Below are positions 17,906 to 25,606 of a stretch of DNA of 40,856 nucleotides, piece after piece. The first letter of the stretch is position 1. The number at the start of each line of letters is the position of its first letter. The translations under genes were made by a program, and so were the position numbers. Origin of the DNA: Claveliimonas acetigenes (GTDB lineage: Bacteria; Bacillota; Clostridia; Lachnospirales; Lachnospiraceae). The notes under the pieces were generated by a model that was given only the letters and a program-made list of their open reading frames with translations, searched no databases and was not told the DNA's origin. The DNA lies in NCBI RefSeq assembly GCF_025567385.1, contig NZ_JAOQJU010000032.1, positions 1 to 40,856 of the forward strand, given 5' to 3'.

Positions 17906-17934
17906 ATCATACATGATTTGAAAATGAATTCCAA
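17906..17934 (-). promoter_or_regulatory. Sigma-A promoter for the ABC exporter operon
   Basis: On the minus strand TTGGAA (17934-17929) is followed after exactly 17 bases by TATGAT (17911-17906). Spacing is ideal and the start of transcription would fall near 17899, some 55 bases before the GTG of the exporter. Confidence 0.7.
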
Positions 17935-17960
17935 TACTTATTTGGAAGATTTTTGTGTAT

Positions 17961-18116
17961 CAGTTCAGCCATAAGTCGGATTGTGGGTGAATCATGCTTG
18001 CATGAACGAACACACGATCCGGCTTATGAGCGGAGCGCCATTTTATGAGCAAAAATAGCTGCATAGCAGCGGAGAAGCATCGTAGATGCGTTTTGCGAAT
18101 GGCGCGGGCTGAACTG
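17961..18116. repeat. Nested palindromic intergenic element (about 156 bases)
   Basis: CAGTTCAGCC (17961-17970) pairs with GGCTGAACTG (18107-18116). Inside are a long arm, CATAAGTCGGATTGTG with CGTGTTCG-proximal CACGATCCGGCTTATG (17970-18028), capped by TCATGCTTGCATGA, and a second arm GCGCCATT (18035-18042) with AATGGCGC (18098-18105). The second arm encloses two small hairpins, GCTGC-ATA-GCAGC and GCATC-GTA-GATGC. The whole folds as a branched RNA or cruciform. The 350 bases between the Rpn gene and the ABC exporter hold this, the leader hairpin and the promoter, and no gene that I can see. Confidence 0.75.
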
Positions 18117-18195
18117 CTACATTTTTGTACACCGTTTTTTGTGTATTTTGTATATGGCGTTCTGACATCAACGAAAATTTAGCCGCGCATGCGGC

Positions 18196-19047
18196 TTACT
18201 CCCACCGCTCTTCAACATACTTTCTTGCATCTTCTTCCGACAGATTGCACTTTTCCCGAATCTTAATAATTGTATCTTCTTTCGACACTCCAAGCTCCCT
18301 GCAAAATTCTAAAACCGTCTCCAGCTTTCCAGCTAATTCTCCTTCTTTTTTCCCTTCTTCTCTTCCCTTCTGCCTTTCCAGCGCTTTTTCTTCCCATGCC
18401 TGCATATATCTCACACCTACCTCTTCACTGGATTTGATCTCTTCTATACGCCTCTGCATCTCCTTAATCTTCTCACTTTTACAGCGACTGCTCACTTCCT
18501 CGGTTGTATTTTCCATGTAGTGAAGTAACTCTATAAGCTCCGGATCCACTTCTCCATCATTTGTACCGTGCGTATTAAGAAATATCCTTACCGCCTTATC
18601 TCCCAGTGCTATCCCTTCTCTTTCCTTGCACCGCATCTCAAAGGTATACTGATAAAGACCTTCTCCAAACAGATCAAAGGGCATAATCATAATAATAAAA
18701 ACGGTGTTCATCTTATTGAAGTCTGTCTCTCCCGGCTTCAGCAGCTTAGCGTCTATCAGCGCCTGGTACAGCCTGCTGCGCTTAGGAAAGTTTTTCGTGT
18801 CTTCCTTCTGCACCTCAGCATCGTATAACACATCCTCCCGGTCCCACGCCCACACATCCAGCTTTACAAAGCGTTTTAATGGCGATGTTCTCTTCTCCCT
18901 TTCTGTCTGCGGAGGATATTTCAGGGTGATCTCTTTCCCCAGAATAATCTCCAGCATATACTGCACAATCACAGGGTCTTCCATTGCCTCTGCAAAGAGG
19001 AAGCGATCCAGAAGATTCAAATCCTTTAATGATTTTTTTGTTGTCAT
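18196..19047 (-). CDS. Rpn family PD-(D/E)xK nuclease / putative transposase
   Basis: Protein of 283 residues of the recombination-promoting nuclease (Rpn, PDDEXK_2) type, common in several copies per Lachnospiraceae genome. The nuclease core is visible: VKLDVWAWDR with Asp64, then DAEVQKE with Glu78 and Gln80 replacing the ExK. The C-terminal third is a charged helical tail (GREEGKKEGELAGKLE) typical of the family. The better start is the ATG at 19047, preceded by AAAGGAG; an in-frame ATG five codons earlier has no ribosome site. Role uncertain: DNA cleavage, recombination or defence have all been proposed. It is flanked on both sides by structured intergenic sequence. Confidence 0.85.
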   Translation of the reverse strand: MTTKKSLKDLNLLDRFLFAEAMEDPVIVQYMLEIILGKEITLKYPPQTEREKRTSPLKRFVKLDVWAWDREDVLYDAEVQKEDTKNFPKRSRLYQALIDAKLLKPGETDFNKMNTVFIIMIMPFDLFGEGLYQYTFEMRCKEREGIALGDKAVRIFLNTHGTNDGEVDPELIELLHYMENTTEEVSSRCKSEKIKEMQRRIEEIKSSEEVGVRYMQAWEEKALERQKGREEGKKEGELAGKLETVLEFCRELGVSKEDTIIKIREKCNLSEEDARKYVEERWE

Positions 19048-19062
19048 TTCTTCTCCTTTCAT

Positions 19063-19413
19063 TATACGGAAAAATGTTTTCTTTTACAACATTCTCCTTT
19101 TAAAAATGTAAAAAAATAGATACATACGGGAGACACTCCCGGAAATCTGACCGGTTATCCGGCAGATTAGATAAAATCAGATGTCTGAAAGCCAATACCC
19201 GGAATTGATACGAAAAGCTTTCAGATTGATAGACATAATTATATCGCAGATTTTAATTTATGTCAAATTTTATTTCGCTGTCGTTTGCTTTCTTATAGAA
19301 TATAATAAGGCTACTTTGTCCTGCTTAGCAGTCCACGTAGCCTCATACCTCCCACCGCGAACTCCACCTCACGACTTCCGTCGTTCGGTGTTCGTTTACA
19401 CTCACATGGCAAT
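19063..19413. other. Gene-free stretch with several hairpins between Rpn and prfA
   Basis: No convincing gene. Read toward the Rpn gene it can fold GGGAG-TGT-CTCCC (near 19129-19142), an imperfect CTGACCGG/CCGGCAG stem and CTGAAAGC/GCTTTCAG (near 19186-19230), and so forms a structured leader. Nearer prfA, GGCTAC and GTAGCC enclose CTGCTTAGCAG (near 19307-19342). No tRNA, T-box or known riboswitch signature was recognised. Confidence 0.5.
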
Positions 19414-19462
19414 AAAAAAAGACAGCCTCTTGCAAGCGAGCTTGCATTGGCTGTCTTTTTTT
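19414..19462 (-). terminator. Bidirectional terminator downstream of prfA
   Basis: AAAAAAAGACAGCC pairs with GGCTGTCTTTTTTT, and the loop contains its own perfect hairpin TGCAAGC-GA-GCTTGCA. The A/T runs at both sides make it work in either direction; on the minus strand it closes the prfA transcript. Confidence 0.85.
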
Positions 19463-19478
19463 GTTGCCGCGTTCGCGG

Positions 19479-20549
19479 CTAGTCGTTCATATTTGCTAGT
19501 TTTGCGGCCTGGTCGGCGGCGATGCAGGCGTCGATGATTTCCTGGAGATCGCCGTTCATGATTTTGTCCAGTTTATATAATGTCAGGCCGATACGGTGAT
19601 CTGTCACACGTCCCTGCGGGAAGTTATAAGTACGGATTTTCTCGGAGCGGTCTCCGGTTCCGATCTGGCTCTTTCTTGCTTCTGCTTCTGCATCGTGGCG
19701 CTTCTGGCATTCTAAATCATACAGCTTTGCGCGGAGCAGAGCGAATGCTTTTTCTTTGTTCTGCAGCTGCGACTTCTCTGTCTGGCTGTAGATAACGATT
19801 CCCGTCGGATAATGTGTCAGACGGACTGCGGAGTCTGTGGTATTGACACACTGTCCGCCGTTTCCTGATGCGCGCATGACATCTATACGGATATCTTTTT
19901 CATCAATCTGGATATCTACGTCTTCCGCTTCCGGCATGACTGCTACTGTTATGGTAGACGTATGGATACGCCCGCCGGATTCTGTCTCCGGGACGCGCTG
20001 TACACGGTGAACGCCGGACTCATATTTCATCACGGAATAAGCGCCTTTTCCATTAATCATAAAGGTTACATTCTTCATTCCGCCGATACCGATTTCCTCA
20101 CATTCTACCAGCTCAATCTTCCAATGTCGGCTCTCTGCATAGTGTACATACATCCGGTAAATCTCCGCCGCAAAGAGCGCCGCCTCATCTCCGCCTGCTC
20201 CGGCGCGGATTTCTACAATAACATTTTTCTCGTCGTTTGGATCTTTCGGCAGAAGCAGGATTTTAAGTTCCTGCTCTAATTCTTCTACCCTTGCCTTGGC
20301 GCTATTCAACTCTTCCTTAGCAAGTTCCCGCATCTCCTCATCAGATTCTTCTTCCAGCATGGCGAGGCTGTCTTCAATCGCCTGCTTGCTTTCCTTATAT
20401 TCTTTATATGCCTCAACAATCGGAGTCAGGTCATTCTGTTCTTTCATAAGCTTGCGAAAACGGTTCTGGTCATTTACCACATCCGGCTCCTGAAGCTCGC
20501 TCATAATCTCCTCATAACGAATGAGCAAATCCTCTAATTTGTCAAACAT
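19479..20549 (-). CDS. prfA: Peptide chain release factor 1
   Basis: Ends translation at UAA and UAG by triggering peptidyl-tRNA hydrolysis. At 356 residues it has normal RF1 length. The PCRF domain is N-terminal, the stop-codon motif position reads PET in RVQRVPETESGGRIHTS (P-x-T as in RF1), and the catalytic loop is GNGGQ in RASGNGGQCVNTTDSA. A GGAGGAAAAG site precedes the ATG. It lies beside prmC, which methylates the GGQ glutamine, an arrangement conserved in bacteria, although here a 228-base palindromic spacer separates them. Confidence 0.97.
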   Translation of the reverse strand: MFDKLEDLLIRYEEIMSELQEPDVVNDQNRFRKLMKEQNDLTPIVEAYKEYKESKQAIEDSLAMLEEESDEEMRELAKEELNSAKARVEELEQELKILLLPKDPNDEKNVIVEIRAGAGGDEAALFAAEIYRMYVHYAESRHWKIELVECEEIGIGGMKNVTFMINGKGAYSVMKYESGVHRVQRVPETESGGRIHTSTITVAVMPEAEDVDIQIDEKDIRIDVMRASGNGGQCVNTTDSAVRLTHYPTGIVIYSQTEKSQLQNKEKAFALLRAKLYDLECQKRHDAEAEARKSQIGTGDRSEKIRTYNFPQGRVTDHRIGLTLYKLDKIMNGDLQEIIDACIAADQAAKLANMND

Positions 20550-20575
20550 CTTCTTTTCCTCCCAACTTACTTCTT

Positions 20576-20770
20576 GTTACTATTCACAGCACCCCACCAG
20601 CATGCGCACTCGTCGTATCTTCGATACTCCAGTCCCGCTCCTGACGGAGCTAAGACTGCTTATATGGGTGGGGTGACTGCTCCGCAGTCCTGATTTGAAA
20701 TCCAATATATCTTCTTACGTGCAAGCACGACGAATCCATATTGGATTTCAAATCGGCTGTGAATAGTAAC
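20576..20770. repeat. Nested palindromic intergenic element between prmC and prfA
   Basis: GTTACTATTCACAGC (20576-20590) is mirrored perfectly by GCTGTGAATAGTAAC (20756-20770). Inside, CACCCCACC pairs with GGTGGGGTG (20590-20675) around GTATC-TTC-GATAC and GCTCC/GGAGC hairpins. GACTGC-TCC-GCAGTC follows, and GATTTGAAATCCAATAT (from 20692) pairs over 17 bases with its exact complement near 20738, capped by CGTGC-AA-GCACG. It would be transcribed between prmC and prfA. Confidence 0.8.
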
Positions 20771-20777
20771 TTACTTC

Positions 20778-21644
20778 TTATTTAATATACCTGCCGCCAA
20801 CTACGCGGTCAAGTCCCGCAAGATCTTTTTTTGCAAATATTTCCACATACCCGGCAGCCTTCATCAACTCTTCAACCGATTCTTTCTGGTCGTATCCGAT
20901 TTCAAATAAAAGCCAGCCTCTATCCGCCAAGTGTTCACGTGCGTCTGCTATTATCCTTCTATAAAAATACAATCCGTCTTCTTTTCCGTCCAATGCAATA
21001 TAAGGATCATGGCAACGTACTTCTGCCTGCAGCCCTTCAATCGCTGCCGTCGGAATATACGGAGGATTAGAAAGAATCATATCATATCTGTCTTTTATAT
21101 GTTCAAATAAATCGCTTTGTACTAATTTTACAGATGACTTATGCATCTGAACATTCTCCTGTGCTTTCACAAGAGCCTCACGGGAAATATCTGCCCCTGT
21201 AAACTGCGTCTGCTTTTTTAAATCCGCTTCTTTTCTCTGGAACCAGAGTTTCTCCAAGCTGATAATAATGCAGCCGGAACCAGTGCACATATCCAGCACA
21301 TGCATCCCCGGCTTCATCTGTCCCAATCCGGCTTCCACTAAAATTTCCGTATCCTGCCTGGGAATCAGTACATGTTCATCCACTTTAAAGGTCAACCCCA
21401 TAAATTCCTGCTCTCCGGTAATATGCTGGAGAGGGATGCGCCTGCTTCTTGCCTCAATACTTGCCCGATACTGCTTCTCCTGTGCATCGGTCAGTTCTTT
21501 TTCCGGATGGGCATAATACACCGCACGGGTTATTCCCGCCGCCCATTCCAGCAGATACCATGCATCCAGACTACAGTCTTCTATTCCCGCTTCCTGAAGA
21601 ATTTTCTGTCCTTCTGCAAGTATATCAGAAATTCTCTTCTTCAT
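20778..21644 (-). CDS. prmC: Release factor glutamine N5-methyltransferase
   Basis: Uses S-adenosylmethionine to methylate the glutamine of the GGQ motif of release factors. At 288 residues it has normal length. Visible are the helical N-terminal substrate domain, the SAM motif VLDMCTGSGC and the catalytic NPPY in MILSNPPYIP. I chose the ATG at 21644 because GGAGG stands four to five bases upstream; the frame is open further but lacks a ribosome site. That start overlaps the end of the DUF1385 gene by 20 bases, so the two are coupled. prfA lies downstream. Confidence 0.95.
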   Translation of the reverse strand: MKKRISDILAEGQKILQEAGIEDCSLDAWYLLEWAAGITRAVYYAHPEKELTDAQEKQYRASIEARSRRIPLQHITGEQEFMGLTFKVDEHVLIPRQDTEILVEAGLGQMKPGMHVLDMCTGSGCIIISLEKLWFQRKEADLKKQTQFTGADISREALVKAQENVQMHKSSVKLVQSDLFEHIKDRYDMILSNPPYIPTAAIEGLQAEVRCHDPYIALDGKEDGLYFYRRIIADAREHLADRGWLLFEIGYDQKESVEELMKAAGYVEIFAKKDLAGLDRVVGGRYIK

Positions 21645-22554
21645 ATTTCCTCCAGTCAAACACAGCTTCCACCGCCTGAATTGCCACCTCAATCATGGAA
21701 TCATCCGGTTCCTTCGTGGTAAGCTTTTGGATTGCGAGTCCCGGCTTGCTAAGCAGATTGACAAATTTATTCTCACTTCTTCCGGCAAGTTTGAGAACCT
21801 CATAGGAAATCCCTGCAATTACCGGGAGCAGGGCAATACGAATTACCACACGCATAAGAGGCGACTCTGCCCGCACAATAAAAAGCAGGATAATCCCAAT
21901 TGCCAACACAAAGAACAGAAAACTGGTTCCGCAGCGCTTGTGCTGTCTGGAACTCTTTCTTACATTTTCCACAGTAAGCGGCAGCCCATGCTCAATACAG
22001 TTAATACATTTATGTTCTGCCCCGTGATACATAAATGTCCTTTGAATATCCTCCATCCTTGAAATCAGAAGAACATAAATTACAAAAATCCCTATTCTTA
22101 CAAATCCTTCTATAATTGTCCTTATATTATAGGAAGAAATCAATGGCTTCAAAAGGCTTGATAAAAAATACGGCAATATCATAAAAATGCCGATTGCCAA
22201 TACAAAAGAAAACACTACCGTTCCACCCATCAAAAGCTTCTCCTGTTTCTCCTGTTTGGCAGCTTCTGCATCTGTCAATGGTTTCTTACTTCCATTCTCT
22301 TCTTCCTCTTCAAAAAAACTCGCCGAATACATCAAAGTCTTAATACCAAGCACCATAGAATCAATAAAGTTAAACACGCCTCGTATAAAGGGAATCTTTG
22401 TCAGGCTTTTAAAATTACCGACAATGCTATGATAGGTTTCCACGGATACCACAATCTCCCCATCTGATTTTCTGACTGCCACGGCGTAGTCGTCGCCATT
22501 TTTCATCATAATCCCTTCCATCACTGCCTGACCGCCAATATTTGATGATTTCAT
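21625..22554 (-). CDS. DUF1385 membrane protein (YqhQ-like)
   Basis: Membrane protein of 309 residues. The start IGGQAVMEGIMMKNG and the middle YHGAEHKCINCIE-type segment with conserved His, Glu and Cys are hallmarks of DUF1385. About four or five hydrophobic helices lie at roughly 108-255. Biochemical role not established; the conserved His/Glu/Cys suggest metal binding. Located between rpmE and prmC as in many Firmicutes, and overlapping prmC. Confidence 0.88.
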   Translation of the reverse strand: MKSSNIGGQAVMEGIMMKNGDDYAVAVRKSDGEIVVSVETYHSIVGNFKSLTKIPFIRGVFNFIDSMVLGIKTLMYSASFFEEEEENGSKKPLTDAEAAKQEKQEKLLMGGTVVFSFVLAIGIFMILPYFLSSLLKPLISSYNIRTIIEGFVRIGIFVIYVLLISRMEDIQRTFMYHGAEHKCINCIEHGLPLTVENVRKSSRQHKRCGTSFLFFVLAIGIILLFIVRAESPLMRVVIRIALLPVIAGISYEVLKLAGRSENKFVNLLSKPGLAIQKLTTKEPDDSMIEVAIQAVEAVFDWRKYEEENF

Positions 22555-22583
22555 ATCCTTCTCCTATACCTTAATAACAGAAA

Positions 22584-22610
22584 GGGTTGAGATTTGTAAA
22601 ACCTCAACCC
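22584..22610 (-). terminator. Hairpin after rpmE
   Basis: GGGTTGAG and CTCAACCC pair over eight bases with an 11-base loop just past the rpmE stop. The following tract TTTCTGTT on the minus strand is a weak U-tract, so termination is probably partial, allowing some read-through into DUF1385-prmC-prfA. Confidence 0.65.
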
Positions 22611-22623
22611 GTTGCTTTCCATA

Positions 22624-22827
22624 CTATTTGTTAAATCCGTATTTCTTGTTAAATTTATCAACACGGCCACGAGCCTGTGCAGCTTTCTGCTGTCCTGTAT
22701 AGAACGGATGACATTTGGAACAGATTTCCACATGGATGTCTTCGCTTGTAGAACCTGTCACGAATGTGTTGCCACAGTTGCAGGTTACTGTTGCCTGATG
22801 ATAATTTGGATGTATTCCTTCTTTCAT
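22624..22827 (-). CDS. rpmE: 50S ribosomal protein L31, zinc-binding type
   Basis: Component of the large ribosomal subunit near the central protuberance. At 67 residues, with MKEGIHPNYH at the start and KKYGFNK at the end. Four zinc-ligand cysteines, Cys16, Cys18, Cys36 and Cys39 (CNCG and CSKC), show the zinc-containing form and not the zinc-free paralogue. The start is the ATG at 22827 after AGAGGTG; a GTG three codons earlier is the frame's first start but overlaps the ribosome site. It has its own promoter behind rho. Confidence 0.97.
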   Translation of the reverse strand: MKEGIHPNYHQATVTCNCGNTFVTGSTSEDIHVEICSKCHPFYTGQQKAAQARGRVDKFNKKYGFNK

Positions 22828-22897
22828 TGTTTTCACCTCTTCTTTATTTACTTGTGCATAGCACTTAATTGAATTTCACTCTCTAAACAGCTCTGTC

Positions 22898-22926
22898 ATT
22901 GTATCACAAAAACCTTCTCTTGTCTA
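22898..22926 (-). promoter_or_regulatory. Promoter of rpmE
   Basis: On the minus strand TAGACA (22926-22921) and TACAAT (22903-22898) are separated by 17 bases, and TGA directly before the -10 box gives an extended -10. The -35 box overlaps the rho stop codon. Transcription would start near 22891, giving a leader of about 65 bases. Confidence 0.7.
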
Positions 22927-24240
22927 GATGAATTTTGTCTTTTTTACTAATTGAACAAGTTCGTTGTTCGTCCTGGTTCTGGAGAACATATTTAAAATGT
23001 TATCTACTGCTTCATCTGCACGCATTCCGTTAAGCGCCCGCCGCATAGAATCTACTGCTTCCTGCTCTTCCTTTGATAAGAGCAGATCCTCTCTTCTGGT
23101 TCCTGATTTTGGAATATCAATAGCCGGGAACATCCTCTTTTCTGATAATTTCCTGTCTAATACCAATTCCATATTACCGGTACCCTTAAATTCTTCATAA
23201 ACGACATCATCCATCTTACTTCCGGTGTCCACAAGCGCAGTCGCAAGTATAGTAAGACTTCCGCCCTCGCGCATATTTCTTGCCGCGCCAAAAAAACGCT
23301 TCGGCATATGAAGGGCTGCCGGGTCAAGACCACCGGACAAAGTTCTTCCTGAAGGCGGAACCGTCAGATTATACGCCCTTGCCAGGCGCGTAATGCTGTC
23401 AAGCAGTATCATAACATCCTTCCCATGCTCTACAAGACGCTTCGCACGTTCGATTACCATCTCAGATACCCTCTTATGATGTTCCGGCAATTCATCAAAA
23501 GTAGAATAAATAACTTCTACATTATTTCCTTCAATCGCTTCCTTGATATCTGTAACTTCCTCCGGACGTTCATCAATCAAAAGAATCAAAAGGTGTACCT
23601 CCGGATTATTTTTACGCACAGATAGAGCCACCTGCTTCAGAAGGGTTGTCTTACCTGCTTTCGGCGGCGATACGATCATCCCCCTCTGTCCTTTACCAAT
23701 AGGGGATAAAAGATCCATAATACGCATAGAAGTACTGCTCTTTCCACATTCAAGAGAAAGTCTCTCATTAGGGAAAATCGGCGTCAGGTCTTCGAAATTC
23801 GGACGTTTCGCCGCAATTCCCGGATGAATGCCGTTAATCCGTGTCAAATATAAGAGCGCACTGAACTTCTCCTGCTGTGTTTTAATCCGGGTGTTTCCCT
23901 CTAAAATATCGCCCGTCTTCAAATTAAAACGTCGAATCTGCGACGGTGATACATACACATCATTCTCTCCCGGCAAATAATTCTCACACCGGATAAATCC
24001 ATAACCATCCGGCAGTACTTCCAGAATACCATTTGCCGTAATTCCACTGTCCAGCTTGTCAATATCATGAAGTTCCTTGTCCCCGGTATTCGCTGAACGC
24101 TCCTTGTCCTTTACATCTTCTTCCAGCATACGCTCTATTAATTCCGCTTTCTTCATAGAAGATATACCCGTAATCTCCCTTGCTTTTGCAAGATCCCGAA
24201 GCGTTGCCAGCGGAAGAGATTCATATTTTTCTCTCATCAT
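22924..24240 (-). CDS. rho: Transcription termination factor Rho
   Basis: Hexameric RNA helicase that ends transcription at unstructured C-rich RNA. At 438 residues: N-terminal Rho_N helical domain (1-45), cold-shock RNA-binding domain (about 68-140, with DGYGFIRC), then the RecA-like ATPase with Walker A SPPKAGKTT at 191-199, Walker B ILLIDERPEEVTD, and the Q-loop SGGLDPAAL. The short linker (about 45-65) lacks the long insert of actinobacterial Rho. Two ATGs in tandem follow AAAGGA. Its own promoter and a leader of about 75 bases would allow the autogenous attenuation known for rho genes. Confidence 0.97.
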   Translation of the reverse strand: MMREKYESLPLATLRDLAKAREITGISSMKKAELIERMLEEDVKDKERSANTGDKELHDIDKLDSGITANGILEVLPDGYGFIRCENYLPGENDVYVSPSQIRRFNLKTGDILEGNTRIKTQQEKFSALLYLTRINGIHPGIAAKRPNFEDLTPIFPNERLSLECGKSSTSMRIMDLLSPIGKGQRGMIVSPPKAGKTTLLKQVALSVRKNNPEVHLLILLIDERPEEVTDIKEAIEGNNVEVIYSTFDELPEHHKRVSEMVIERAKRLVEHGKDVMILLDSITRLARAYNLTVPPSGRTLSGGLDPAALHMPKRFFGAARNMREGGSLTILATALVDTGSKMDDVVYEEFKGTGNMELVLDRKLSEKRMFPAIDIPKSGTRREDLLLSKEEQEAVDSMRRALNGMRADEAVDNILNMFSRTRTNNELVQLVKKTKFI

Positions 24241-24322
24241 AAATTAAAATCCTTTCTATTTTTCACCATATCACTATATAGCGGGAATCTCAGTCTGACC
24301 TGACCAATTGAAATATATTTGT

Positions 24323-24350
24323 ATTATACACTATCTTCCAATAATTTCAA
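24323..24350 (-). promoter_or_regulatory. Promoter of rho
   Basis: TTGAAA (24350-24345) and TATAAT (24328-24323) lie 16 bases apart on the minus strand. The predicted leader runs about 75 bases to the tandem ATG. Confidence 0.7.
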
Positions 24351-24382
24351 AGCATTTTTTCCTTTCCTTTTTCGAAACTTTG

Positions 24383-24411
24383 TTGAATTGCATCTTTAAG
24401 AATGATATGAT
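24383..24411 (+). promoter_or_regulatory. Promoter of the malic enzyme operon
   Basis: TTGAAT (24383-24388), a 17-base spacer, and TATGAT (24406-24411) on the plus strand. It is divergent from the rho promoter with about 30 bases between the -35 boxes. The same -10 hexamer is used by the ABC exporter promoter. Confidence 0.7.
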
Positions 24412-24457
24412 TATAAACGATGCGAAGATAGTGAATATAAAGAAAAGGTGAATTACA

Positions 24458-25606
24458 ATGACAACGAATGAAAAAGCTCTTAAAATGCATGAAGAATGGA
24501 ATGGAAAGATAGAAACAACAGCAAAAGCCCGTGTAGCTTCCAGAGAGGATCTGGCGATTGCCTACACTCCCGGTGTTGCTGAGCCATGCAAGGTCATCGC
24601 TCAGGATAAGGAAGCTGCATACAAATATACCATGAAATCCAATACCGTAGCGGTTATCTCTGATGGAAGCGCTGTTCTTGGCCTTGGAAATATCGGCGCT
24701 CTTGCCGCTATGCCGGTTATGGAAGGAAAGGCTGTATTATTTAAGGAATTTGGCGGTGTCAATGCCGTCCCTATCTGTCTGGATACGCAAGATACAGAGG
24801 AAATTATCAAAACGGTGGTTCATATTGCTCCTGCTTTTGGCGGTATTAACCTGGAAGACATCAGTGCTCCTCGTTGTTTCGAGATAGAAGAACGTCTGAA
24901 AAAGCTGCTTGACATCCCTGTTTTCCATGATGACCAGCACGGAACTGCCATCGTCGTATTGGCAGGGATCATGAACGCCATGAAGGTAACCGGAAAAGCC
25001 AAGGAATCTTCGAAGGTCGTAGTAAATGGAGCCGGTTCCGCGGGCGTAGCTATCACAAAGCTTCTCCTCACCTATGGCTTTAAAGATGTCACCATGTGCG
25101 ACATCAACGGAATCCTCAGTAAAGATTCTCCGAATCTGAACTGGATGCAGGAAAAAATGGTGGAAGTCACCAACCTGGAGAATAAATCCGGCACTCTTGC
25201 CGATGCATTGAAGGGTGCAGATATATTTGTCGGCGTATCCGCTCCTAATATTGTAACAAAAGAAATGGTTGCTTCTATGAATAAAGATGCCATTCTTTTT
25301 GCTATGGCGAATCCGGTTCCGGAAATCATGCCGGATCTGGCAAAAGAGGCAGGAGCCAGAGTCGTAGGAACCGGACGGTCCGACTTCCCCAATCAGGTAA
25401 ATAATGTAGTTGCGTTTCCCGGCATTTTCAAAGGCGCTTTAGAAGGGCGTGCCTCTCAGATTACAGAAGAAATGAAGCTTGCCGCCGCTCATGCCATTGC
25501 CGGACTGGTAGCAGAAGAAGATCTGAATGAAAATAATATTCTACCAGAAGCATTCGACCCACGTGTGGCAAAGGTAGTCAGTGAAGCAATTAAGGCACAC
25601 ATCTAA
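24458..25606 (+). CDS. NAD(P)-dependent malic enzyme (short bacterial form)
   Basis: Oxidative decarboxylation of malate to pyruvate with NAD(P), metal dependent. At 382 residues it is the short form without a phosphotransacetylase domain. Visible: YTPGVAEPC near 36-44, SDGSAVLGLGNIG near 69-81, the metal/substrate segment FHDDQHGTA near 160, the Rossmann motif NGAGSAGVA near 190, and ANPVPE near 285. AAAGGTG precedes the ATG by eight bases. The stop overlaps the next ATG by one base, giving an operon with the radical SAM gene. Confidence 0.93.
   Translation: MTTNEKALKMHEEWNGKIETTAKARVASREDLAIAYTPGVAEPCKVIAQDKEAAYKYTMKSNTVAVISDGSAVLGLGNIGALAAMPVMEGKAVLFKEFGGVNAVPICLDTQDTEEIIKTVVHIAPAFGGINLEDISAPRCFEIEERLKKLLDIPVFHDDQHGTAIVVLAGIMNAMKVTGKAKESSKVVVNGAGSAGVAITKLLLTYGFKDVTMCDINGILSKDSPNLNWMQEKMVEVTNLENKSGTLADALKGADIFVGVSAPNIVTKEMVASMNKDAILFAMANPVPEIMPDLAKEAGARVVGTGRSDFPNQVNNVVAFPGIFKGALEGRASQITEEMKLAAAHAIAGLVAEEDLNENNILPEAFDPRVAKVVSEAIKAHI

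Noticed and set aside
17961..18116. Possible CRISPR array in the repeat-rich spacers
   Set aside because: The repeats are inverted, not regularly spaced direct repeats, and no cas gene is present.
19063..19413. T-box or other riboswitch ahead of the Rpn gene
   Set aside because: Several hairpins exist but none of the conserved T-box, SAM, c-di-GMP or FMN riboswitch motifs could be found.
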